DNA of 10,000 bases from Rheinheimera sp. (GTDB lineage Bacteria > Pseudomonadota > Gammaproteobacteria > Enterobacterales > Alteromonadaceae): assembly GCF_020217005.1 (NCBI RefSeq), contig NZ_JAIWOI010000020.1, forward strand, positions 1 to 10,000. Reading direction: 5' to 3'. The position numbers and the translations under genes are program-made. Below the pieces are notes generated by a model. It was not told the origin of the DNA and made no database searches. It was given only the letters and a program-made list of their open reading frames with translations. This document shows, piece by piece, positions 1 through 5,872 of the stretch (positions are counted from its first letter, which is position 1; each line of letters opens with the position of its first letter).

Positions 1-669
1 AATGCGGATCAGACAGTGAGCTTAGAAGCTTATGTCAGCCGGATGAAAGAAGGTCAGGACGAGATTTATTTTATTGTTGCCGACAGCTACGAAGCTGCCA
101 AACACAGCCCACATTTAGAAGTATTGCGTAAAAAAGGCATTGAGGTACTGCTGTTATCCGACCGTGTTGACGAGTGGTTAATGCAGCACCTGACTGAGTT
201 TGAAGGCAAAAAGCTGCGTTCAATTGCCAAAGGTAATCTGGATATCAGCAAGCTGGATGACGAAGAAACCAAAAAAGCTCAGGAAGAAACGGAAAAGCAA
301 TTTGCTGCAGTGACAGAGCGCTTTAAAACTGCTTTAGGTGATCAGGTGAAAGCGGTAAAAACCAGTCATCGTTTAACTGACAGCCCGGCTTGTGTAGTCA
401 CTGACGAGTTCGATATGAGCACACAGATGATTAAATTAATGGAATCCGTTGGCCAGAAAGTGCCGGATGTGAAACCTATTTTTGAACTCAACCCGGATCA
501 TGCTTTGGTGAAACATATTGCTGATGTGCAGGATGAAACCCAGTTTAAACAATGGGCTGAAGTTCTGTTGGATCAGGCCTTGTTAGCTGAACGTGGCAGC
601 CTGAAAAATCCTGCTACTTTTGTCAGCCGCTTAAATGCACTGCTGCTGGATTTATCAAAAAAAGCTTAA
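1..669 (+). CDS. htpG: Chaperone HtpG (Hsp90 family), C-terminal part, 5' end outside window
   Basis: Bacterial Hsp90, an ATP-dependent cytosolic chaperone that remodels client proteins, partly with DnaK. The open frame runs in from base 1. The GTG at 16 is an internal Val, not a start, because the bases before it encode N-A-D-Q-T in the same frame and match the family. About 222 residues are visible of a protein usually near 630, covering the end of the middle domain and the C-terminal dimerisation domain. Recognisable HtpG blocks are [64 protein letters not shown] and [11 protein letters not shown]. The ATPase domain is off-window. An intrinsic terminator follows closely, so htpG is not read into the next operon by default. 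Its promoter cannot be seen. Confidence 0.97.
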   Translation, partial: NADQTVSLEAYVSRMKEGQDEIYFIVADSYEAAKHSPHLEVLRKKGIEVLLLSDRVDEWLMQHLTEFEGKKLRSIAKGNLDISKLDDEETKKAQEETEKQFAAVTERFKTALGDQVKAVKTSHRLTDSPACVVTDEFDMSTQMIKLMESVGQKVPDVKPIFELNPDHALVKHIADVQDETQFKQWAEVLLDQALLAERGSLKNPATFVSRLNALLLDLSKKA

Positions 670-694
670 TCTCTTCCTGAATTGAGTCTGGATT

Positions 695-727
695 AAAGAG
701 TCAGGTACTGAACCTGACTCTTTTTTT
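695..727 (+). terminator. Rho-independent terminator of htpG
   Basis: Perfect 9-bp stem AGAGTCAGG (697-705) / CCTGACTCT (713-721) with a 7-base loop, extendable by two A-T pairs, running into seven T (721-727). It starts about 25 bases after the htpG stop. Confidence 0.93.
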
Positions 728-796
728 ATGCAGGTATGAAAGATTTTTTACGCGCGCCCTGTCTCTTGTCACAATGGCATCAAGCGGAGTCTGATT

Positions 797-1438
797 GTGA
801 TACAGCAAAGTTTTTTCTTTTATCAATGGCTAGTGGCCAAGGTACAACAACTGGATTTTATTCCGCTGCTGTTACTGCGGCTATACCTGACTCCTGTAAT
901 GATGCAGGCAGGTTGGACTAAGTTACAGGACTTCGACAGTACTTTAAGTTGGTTTGCCAATCCGGATTGGGGTTTAGGCCTACCTGCACCCGCTGTATTG
1001 CTGTCTTTGGTTATTTTACTTGAGTTAGGTGGGGGACTCGCCTTGTTGCTGGGATTATTTACCCGACTGAGCGCATTCGGCTTAAGTATTACCATGTTGG
1101 TGGCCATGTTGACGGTGCATGCTCAAAATGGCTGGTTAGCTATAGCGGATGCTTCGAGCTGGTTGGCAGACGGTACCATTTTCTATAACAAAGCGGTGAT
1201 GACTGCACCAGATAAACTGGTCAAAGCGAATGAAGTTTTACAACAACAACCTGACTATGAGTGGATCATCTCCAGTGGAAAACTTGTAGTGTTGAACAAC
1301 GGTATTGAGTTTGCTGCCACTTATTTTGTTATGTTGCTTTTGCTTGTGAGCTATGGAGCCGGGCGCTGGTGCAGTCTGGATTATTGGCTGCATCGCAGGG
1401 CCGTTAAAATGATCTCTTCAGAGGAGCAGGTAGCTTGA
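797..1438 (+). CDS. DoxX family integral membrane protein, HvfX/bufferin-cluster type
   Basis: Inner-membrane protein of 213 residues with hydrophobic segments near 22-38, 64-88, 92-110 and 168-188, the DoxX layout. The motifs LLRLYLTPVMMQAGWTKL, NPDWGLGLPAPAVLL and NNGIEFAATYFVMLL resemble the DoxX proteins encoded beside MNIO (DUF692) enzymes in copper-binding RiPP (bufferin/Hvf) clusters, where they are called HvfX. That label is from memory of the family, not a search. The start is GTG at 797, preceded by GGAG (786-789) at 7-base spacing; no ATG fits. The stop overlaps the TTG of the sigma gene by three bases, so the two are probably translationally coupled. No precursor peptide, MNIO enzyme or DUF2063 protein is visible nearby, so if it is HvfX-like it is an orphan. 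Exact role unknown; alternatives are a quinone- or thiosulfate-linked redox function suggested for other DoxX proteins. Confidence 0.85.
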   Translation: MIQQSFFFYQWLVAKVQQLDFIPLLLLRLYLTPVMMQAGWTKLQDFDSTLSWFANPDWGLGLPAPAVLLSLVILLELGGGLALLLGLFTRLSAFGLSITMLVAMLTVHAQNGWLAIADASSWLADGTIFYNKAVMTAPDKLVKANEVLQQQPDYEWIISSGKLVVLNNGIEFAATYFVMLLLLVSYGAGRWCSLDYWLHRRAVKMISSEEQVA

Positions 1439-2088
1439 GTTTTCTTCGTCCTATGTCCTATAGTGAGCAGCTTCAACCGGATACAAAACCGGACAATGGG
1501 CTCTTATCTGAAAGGACAACTCTTGTGAAGTGGTGGTCAACTGATAAAACGGCTGCAAAAAAGCAGACCCCTGAGAAAGAGCAACGTCAGCATAGCTACA
1601 TGCAACTGGTCCGTTTATATCATGCGGATTTATACCGCTACAGTTGCTGGATCTGCCGTAGCGCCGACATAGCCGAAGACCTGGTGCAAGACACTTATTT
1701 GCGTGCCTGGAAAAGTATAGATTTGCTGCAGAATGAGGCTTCAGCTAAAGCCTGGTTATTTACTATTTTACGCAATGAGAACGCCAGGCGTTTTGAACGC
1801 AAACAGTTTCAGTATCAGGAGGTTGAGCAAGATTTACTGCTGGACGAGCAGCAGATCAGCGCTGAACAACTCTATTCGCAACAACAGTTACTTAAACAGG
1901 TTGAAAGTCTGGAGCCAGAATATAGTGAGCCTCTGATACTGCAGATTATCGGTGGTTTTAGTGGGGATGAAATAGCGCTGTTGCTGGGTTTAAACCTCAA
2001 TACTGTAAACACCCGTTTATTTCGCGCCCGTAAGCAATTACGGGACTTGTTGAGCCATGGCAATGTCAGGGAGCAAAAAAATGGATGA
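1435..2088 (+). CDS. ECF-type sigma-70 factor
   Basis: Alternative sigma factor that would direct RNA polymerase to a small stress regulon. Region 2 lies at about residues 58-120 (LYHADLYRYSCWICRSADIA, EDLVQDTYLRAW, AKAWLFTILRNENARR) and region 4 at about 152-206, with a helix-turn-helix around GFSGDEIALLLGLNLNTV and NTRLFRARKQLRDLL. The linker holds no region 3, as expected for ECF factors. The start is uncertain. TTG at 1435 overlaps the DoxX stop and has GAGGAG (1421-1426) 8 bases upstream. GTG at 1525 has AAAGGA (1511-1516) at the same spacing and would give a 187-residue protein, nearer the usual ECF length; the extra 30 residues are polar and look non-conserved. Its end overlaps the downstream DUF3379-like gene by 8 bases, the usual sigma/anti-sigma coupling. 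No autoregulatory ECF promoter was recognised upstream. Confidence 0.9.
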   Translation: MSFLRPMSYSEQLQPDTKPDNGLLSERTTLVKWWSTDKTAAKKQTPEKEQRQHSYMQLVRLYHADLYRYSCWICRSADIAEDLVQDTYLRAWKSIDLLQNEASAKAWLFTILRNENARRFERKQFQYQEVEQDLLLDEQQISAEQLYSQQQLLKQVESLEPEYSEPLILQIIGGFSGDEIALLLGLNLNTVNTRLFRARKQLRDLLSHGNVREQKNG

Positions 2089-2791
2089 GTTAGAAGTTCG
2101 TCGCCGTTTGCTGACTGACCCTTATCAGCTAAACGCTGAACAATTAGCCCAATTACAACAGGATCCGGATAGTCAGCAATTTCATCAGGATATTTTGGAA
2201 CTAGATCGTCAGATCAAAGCGTTATTAAGTCCACCAGTGCCAAAAGCTCTGGAGACCAGATTGTTACTACAACAGCATAAACAGAAGCAACAACAGCAAA
2301 AGCGTTTTTATCAGAACTTGATTGCCTTAGCTGCCTGCGTGGCGTTTTTAGCAGGTTTTGCGTTGAACTGGTCTTTTTTTCTTTATGGATCACAAAGTCT
2401 GGGTGAAAACTCACTGGCGCATGTCTATCACGAAGAGGACTATGTGCAGCATCTGAACAAGCCCCTGTCCTTGTCGGATGTGAATGTCAAACTTGCCGAT
2501 TTTGATGCACAGCTAAACTCCACTGAGCACGCTGTAGTCTTTGCTAATTATTGTAACTTCCGGGGGACACGCTCTTTGCATCTGGTGGTAGATACCGGAA
2601 AAGGCCAGATGACAGTGTTTCTGGTGCCAAAAGAAAACTCGCTGGATTTTGAGGCGGAATTTCATGATGAAAAGTATCAGGGACGCAGTGTTGCAACTCA
2701 CAAAGCTGTTCTGGTGATGGTTAGTGATAAAGCAGAAACCTTGTTACAAGGCGAACAGCAGTGGCTGAGAAGTTTGCAGTTTAAAGCCTGA
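2081..2791 (+). CDS. DUF3379-like single-pass membrane protein, candidate anti-sigma factor
   Basis: Protein of 236 residues. The N-terminal cytoplasmic part (1-78) starts MDELEVRRRLLTDPYQL and holds a charged, Gln-rich stretch (64-74). One transmembrane helix follows at about 79-102 (LIALAACVAFLAGFALNW), then a periplasmic domain of about 130 residues. This matches the DUF3379 family as I recall it, often encoded after ECF sigma genes. Topology, position and overlap with the sigma gene all argue for an anti-sigma factor, but this is inference: there is no HxxxCxxC zinc anti-sigma motif. The ATG at 2081 is chosen over the ATG at 2057 because GGGAG (2069-2073) sits 7 bases before it and the MDELE start fits the family. 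C158 and H150 lie in the periplasmic part and could take part in sensing. A terminator follows after 8 bases. Confidence 0.82.
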   Translation: MDELEVRRRLLTDPYQLNAEQLAQLQQDPDSQQFHQDILELDRQIKALLSPPVPKALETRLLLQQHKQKQQQQKRFYQNLIALAACVAFLAGFALNWSFFLYGSQSLGENSLAHVYHEEDYVQHLNKPLSLSDVNVKLADFDAQLNSTEHAVVFANYCNFRGTRSLHLVVDTGKGQMTVFLVPKENSLDFEAEFHDEKYQGRSVATHKAVLVMVSDKAETLLQGEQQWLRSLQFKA

Positions 2792-2799
2792 TGAAGAAT

Positions 2800-2834
2800 A
2801 GCTTCGGGAGTTTTGTGTGCTTCCGGGGCTTTTT
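2800..2834 (+). terminator. Rho-independent terminator of the DoxX-sigma-DUF3379 operon
   Basis: An 11-bp stem pairs AGCTTCGGGAG (2800-2810) with CTTCCGGGGCT (2820-2830), using three G-T pairs, with a 9-base loop and TTTTT at 2830-2834. It begins 9 bases past the stop codon. Confidence 0.88.
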
Positions 2835-2855
2835 CGCATAAAATTCTCTGTTTTA

Positions 2856-2869
2856 TTGATCTCTATCAA
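2856..2869 (+). promoter_or_regulatory. FNR-type binding site with downstream -10 hexamer
   Basis: TTGAT-CTCT-ATCAA is an exact match to the FNR consensus half-sites and spacing. The site is centred at 2862.5. A good -10 hexamer, TATACT, lies at 2894-2899, which puts a transcription start near 2904-2906, so the site would be at about -41.5, the class II activator position. The left-hand neighbour ends in a terminator, so the site can only serve something to the right. The nearest annotated gene, adk, starts about 350 bases after the predicted start site. It could also bind another CRP/FNR-family regulator. Confidence 0.65.
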
Positions 2870-2903
2870 CTTAAGACAACAGAATAAGATTTTTATACTA
2901 ATT

Positions 2904-3062
2904 ACATGTTTATAATCAATTGGTTAGCTATGAAACCTTTTGTTCGCTATTTCGGCAGCGTTACAATTTAATATCTTAGGCTACGCCTGAACATCTGCTT
3001 TGAAACGCAGTAAATATGCACCACTTTAGTCGAATAGCTAACTGTCTTTATTCAACTTTTTT
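2904..3062 (+). ncRNA. Candidate structured small RNA or long leader downstream of the FNR-type promoter
   Basis: No protein gene is convincing in 2835-3254. From the predicted start near 2904 the RNA could form a closing helix GTTAGCTAT (2923-2931) / ATAGCTAAC (3034-3042), 9 perfect pairs. This would enclose three small hairpins: CGCT/AGCG (2945-2960), TTAGGC/GCCTGA with one G-T pair (2976-2990) and CTGC/GCAG (2995-3010). A run of six T ends at 3062, but no strong terminator stem lies directly before it. The 3' end is therefore uncertain and the RNA may instead continue as the adk leader. It could also encode very short peptides: 2906-2971 (21 codons, nearly leaderless) and 3016-3099 (27 codons). 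I recognise no known RNA family. The structure was found by eye, without an energy calculation. Confidence 0.35.
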
Positions 3063-3156
3063 GCTTGTACGCCTGCTTTCCGCTCTGGAGAGGGCTTAAT
3101 TGGCTATTGTAGTAAGTTATCCTACCAAAGTAGGCTTGACTGCGGCCGATCAGGTA

Positions 3157-3182
3157 AGACAAGCAGACAAATTCCTTGTCTG
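3157..3182 (+). promoter_or_regulatory. Adk leader hairpin with two alternative 5' arms
   Basis: CAGACAA (3164-3170) pairs perfectly with TTGTCTG (3176-3182) around a 5-base loop. The segment just before it, AGACAAG (3157-3163), can instead pair with CTTGTCT (3175-3181), so the same 3' arm has two competing partners. A smaller hairpin, CCTAC/GTAGG (3121-3134), lies upstream. No T-run follows, so this is not a terminator. It may affect leader stability or adk translation; no clear sigma-70 promoter was found between it and adk. Confidence 0.3.
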
Positions 3183-3200
3183 ATGAAGCACATTATGTAA

Positions 3201-3899
<699 letters not shown>

Positions 3900-3917
3900 C
3901 CAGCATTCATTTCAGCG

Positions 3918-3942
3918 AAGCCCACCTTGAGTGGGCTTTTTA
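3918..3942 (+). terminator. Rho-independent terminator of adk
   Basis: An 8-bp perfect stem AAGCCCAC (3918-3925) / GTGGGCTT (3931-3938) with a 5-base loop, followed by a T-rich tail, 18 bases after the adk stop. Confidence 0.93.
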
Positions 3943-4047
3943 TTAGATCCAATGCGAAACCAAAGGAATTGAGGGATGCGTTATTCCCAGTGTTGGGTGC
4001 GCCGTTTTGAAACAGATTCTTTCGTAATAATCCCGGGGTAAGTCGAT

Positions 4048-4428
4048 ATGAGTTTAGTGATTACGTCTTTTTACGCCGCTATTCTGGCGTTGTTCTACGT
4101 CGTACTGGCAGCTTTAGTGATCCGTCAGAGGTTTAAACACCGGGTTGGTCTGGGAACAGGGAAAGAACCACAGTTGCTACAAACGGTGCGCATGCATGGC
4201 AACTTCGCTGAGTATGTGCCATTTCTTTTGATCTTAGTGGCTTTGTTAGAGTTACAACAAAGCCCTGTCTGGCAACTGCATCTGGTGGCTGGTTTAACTT
4301 TGACAGGCCGTGTATTACATGCCTTCGGCTTATGGCGAAGTAGCGGTACCTCTATGCCTCGTTTCTTAGGTATGATTTCGACTTTTACGGCTCTTATTGT
4401 GGGAGCTGCGTTGTTACTGGTTAAGTAA
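4048..4428 (+). CDS. MAPEG family membrane protein
   Basis: Small integral membrane protein of 126 residues with about four hydrophobic helices (near 4-25, 55-69, 76-94 and 106-125). MAPEG signatures are visible: a conserved Arg and His before an acidic helix (VRMHGNFAEYVPFLLILVAL, 47-66) and GRVLHAFGLW (87-96). Eukaryotic members are glutathione-dependent eicosanoid or detoxification enzymes. Bacterial ones of this size are mostly uncharacterised, so a glutathione-linked role is only family-based inference. The start is ATG 4048, preceded by GGGGTAAG (4035-4042). The gene lies 105 bases after the adk terminator and only two bases before the broken hydrolase, suggesting one transcript. No clear promoter was recognised in the gap, which contains only a possible 21-codon frame (3976-4041). 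Confidence 0.92.
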   Translation: MSLVITSFYAAILALFYVVLAALVIRQRFKHRVGLGTGKEPQLLQTVRMHGNFAEYVPFLLILVALLELQQSPVWQLHLVAGLTLTGRVLHAFGLWRSSGTSMPRFLGMISTFTALIVGAALLLVK

Positions 4429-4430
4429 AT

Positions 4431-5180
4431 ATGCAAGAGACAGTACTGATGCTGCATAGCTCGCTTTCCAGCGGACGTCAGTGGCAGGTATTAAAGCAGG
4501 CGCTAAAAACTCAGTTTCAGGTACTTAATCCAGACTTGATGGGATATGGCACTCATACCGGGCGCTACCCTACACCTATGCAACTTGCTGATGAAGCGAA
4601 GCTGCTGTGGCCTTTGCTGTAGGGAAAAAGTACCGGTTCAGTCATTTTGGTGGGGCATTCTTTTGGCGGAGCTTTAGCTTTGCATTTGGCCAGAACCAAG
4701 CCTGAACTTTTTAAAGCAGTGCTGGTGTTTGAGCCTGTAGCTTTTCACTTATTAAAAACAGACGCACCAGATTTGTATCAACAGGTGCAGCAGTTGAGCC
4801 TGCAACTGAAGAAGTTGCAACCTGAGGATGCAGCGGCGCTTTTTATTGATTATTGGCAGGGGGACGGTTACTTCAATACATTACCGGAAGTGATGCGACA
4901 AAAGCTGGCAAGGCAAGTTGGCAAAGTGTCTGCTGACTTTGAAGCTTTGAGTGGCGAAGCTGCAACCCTTGTTGATTATGCCAGGTCGATTCAATGCCCA
5001 GTGTTGCTGCTTAGTGGTGATCATAGCCAGTTATCAGCGAAGCGTTTAGCCTTAATGTTGGCTGAGGCATTGCCTCAGGCGGAGTTTCGTAAATTAAAAA
5101 CGGGCCACATGGGGCCCGTTACTCATACTGACCTGGTAAACGCTGTCCTGCTAGAGTTTATTCAGCGTCACCTGGCTTAG
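4431..5180 (+). pseudogene. Alpha/beta-fold hydrolase interrupted by an in-frame TAG
   Basis: One continuous frame of 249 codons is broken only by TAG at 4620-4622 (codon 64). Both halves lie in the same frame and together form one alpha/beta hydrolase. The first strands and oxyanion region are VLMLHSSLSSGRQW. The nucleophile elbow VGHSFGG has Ser77. The acid is probably Asp197 in LLLSGDHSQ and the base His226 in TGHMGPVTH. The codon reads L-L-stop-G-K-S; CAG (Gln) to TAG by one transition is the simplest origin. The stop precedes the nucleophile, so the short product would be inactive. Reinitiation at TTG 4647 is implausible because it would lack the first strands. The rest shows no decay, so the mutation is recent, is a sequencing error, or is read through. 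It starts two bases after the MAPEG stop, without a strong Shine-Dalgarno, and is probably coupled to it. Substrate unknown. Confidence 0.85.
5094..5120 (-). terminator. Rho-independent terminator of ibpA, inside the convergent hydrolase
   Basis: On the minus strand, AACGGGCC pairs perfectly with GGCCCGTT (5113-5120 with 5099-5106) around a 6-base loop and runs straight into TTTTT then AATTT (5100-5091). The ibpA stop is about 80 bases upstream on that strand. The plus strand has no T-run after the stem, so it works in one direction. The stem-loop is also the hydrolase codons for the TGHMGP catalytic His segment. Confidence 0.85.
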
Positions 5181-5200
5181 CAGTGCAGAGCCGAGCTGGG

Positions 5201-5683
5201 TTAGGCATTACTTACCTGGGCTAAAGGCTGATTTAACAGTTGAGGTTCAACTTTAACCGCAGATGGTTGATTAATGGCTATTTTGCGCGGCTTTAATGCT
5301 TCAGGTACTTCGCGTACCAGCTCGATATGCAACAGGCCATGACTCATCTGAGCGCCAGTCACTTTAATATAATCGGACAGCTGGAATTTACGTTCGAAAT
5401 TACGCTCTGCTATACCTTGATGCAAAAAGCGGCGGCCTTCGGTTTTATCTGCTTTTTGCCCCCGAACCAACAAGGTATTATGTTCGGTTTCAATAGACAG
5501 TTCGTTCTCGTCAAAACCTGCTATAGCCATGGTGATACGGTACTGATCTTCGCCTGTTACTTCAATATTGTAAGGCGGATAGGCTGGTTGCTTTTCATTG
5601 CGTGCAGCAGCATCCATCAGGTTGGCTAAATGATCAAAACCAATAAATGAGCGGTAAAATGGGGTGAAATCTAAAGTGTTCAT
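5201..5683 (-). CDS. ibpA: Small heat-shock protein IbpA/Hsp20 family
   Basis: ATP-independent holdase that coats unfolding proteins and hands them to DnaK/ClpB. The protein has 160 residues. The N-terminal MNTLDFTPFYRSFIGFDHL is close to that of E. coli IbpA. The alpha-crystallin domain spans about 35-125, starting YPPYNIEV, with AGFDENELSIE and the signature IAERNFERKFQL (91-102). The C-terminal IxI oligomerisation motif is I-A-I at 135-137, followed by an extended tail longer than in E. coli IbpA. The ATG at 5683 is chosen: AGAGGA (5696-5691) is 7 bases upstream, whereas the in-frame TTG at 5689 would leave one base. Upstream lie a sigma-32-type promoter, a leader of roughly 150 bases with possible thermometer structure, and tpx. 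It converges on the hydrolase with a 20-base gap. Confidence 0.96.
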   Translation of the reverse strand: MNTLDFTPFYRSFIGFDHLANLMDAAARNEKQPAYPPYNIEVTGEDQYRITMAIAGFDENELSIETEHNTLLVRGQKADKTEGRRFLHQGIAERNFERKFQLSDYIKVTGAQMSHGLLHIELVREVPEALKPRKIAINQPSAVKVEPQLLNQPLAQVSNA

Positions 5684-5689
5684 AATCAA

Positions 5690-5736
5690 ATCCTCTAAGG
5701 CAATTAATCTTTTCTGCTCTTCAATTGAACGAGCAA
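5690..5736 (-). promoter_or_regulatory. Possible ROSE-like RNA thermometer at the ibpA start
   Basis: In the ibpA leader, UUGCUC (5736-5731) can pair with GAGGAU of the Shine-Dalgarno (5695-5690), leaving a G opposite a G and a U-U end pair, as known ROSE elements do. CAAUU (5727-5723) with AAUUG (5705-5701) would extend the arm across an internal loop. A competing hairpin, UGCUC/GAGCA (5735-5731 with 5719-5715) plus three inner pairs, frees the Shine-Dalgarno. ROSE elements are established in ibpA and other hsp20 leaders. The fit here is by eye only. Confidence 0.4.
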
Positions 5737-5807
5737 TTTTTCATATCATTTCCGAAGTCATTGCAGTTGCAGAGCCCGAAAGCTGCAGCGTCAATTACCA
5801 CGAAAGA

Positions 5808-5832
5808 AGCAGGTGCCGGATGGCCACCTGCT
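5808..5832 (-). terminator. Strong hairpin: tpx terminator and/or 5' stem of the ibpA mRNA
   Basis: An 8-bp perfect stem AGCAGGTG (5832-5825 on the minus strand) / CACCTGCT (5815-5808), followed by the imperfect U-tract UCUUU. It lies 41 bases past the tpx stop. It also begins at about the start site predicted for the sigma-32 promoter, so it would sit at the very 5' end of the ibpA message. Both roles are possible. Confidence 0.55.
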
Positions 5833-5838
5833 CACTTA

Positions 5839-5864
5839 ATATGTGCGCTTAGAGAGTTTTCAAG
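5839..5864 (-). promoter_or_regulatory. Sigma-32 (RpoH) type promoter of ibpA
   Basis: On the minus strand, -35 CTTGAAA (5864-5858), an 11-base spacer, and -10 GCACATAT (5846-5839), six of eight bases matching the heat-shock -10 CCCCATAT. The predicted start is about 5832. The -35 begins 9 bases after the tpx stop, so ibpA has its own promoter. The gene identity supports the call. Confidence 0.65.
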
Positions 5865-5872
5865 ACTGAGCT

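Noticed and set aside
16..18. GTG at 16 as the start of the first gene
   Set aside because: The frame is open to base 1 and the preceding residues match HtpG, so it is an internal Val.
728..796. ECF-type or sigma-70 promoter for the DoxX operon
   Set aside because: A TTGTCA at 766-771 has no -10 at proper spacing and no GGAAC-like ECF -35 is present.
736..921. 61-codon frame starting MKDFLRAPC, as a possible RiPP precursor beside the DoxX gene
   Set aside because: It mostly overlaps the DoxX gene in another frame, lacks the Cys pattern of bufferin precursors and has no signal peptide.
2057..2080. ATG at 2057 as the DUF3379-like start
   Set aside because: No ribosome site precedes it; the ATG at 2081 has GGGAG at 7 bases and a family-like N-terminus.
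3976..4041. 21-codon frame before the MAPEG gene with AAAGGA 8 bases upstream
   Set aside because: Short, with no recognisable features; could be a leader peptide but chance is as likely.
4647..5180. A separate short hydrolase starting at TTG 4647
   Set aside because: It is in the same frame as 4431-4622 and begins inside the nucleophile elbow, so it is the second half of one broken gene.
5684..5689. TTG at 5689 as the ibpA start
   Set aside because: The AGAGGA ribosome site would lie one base away; the ATG at 5683 has correct spacing and matches the IbpA N-terminus.
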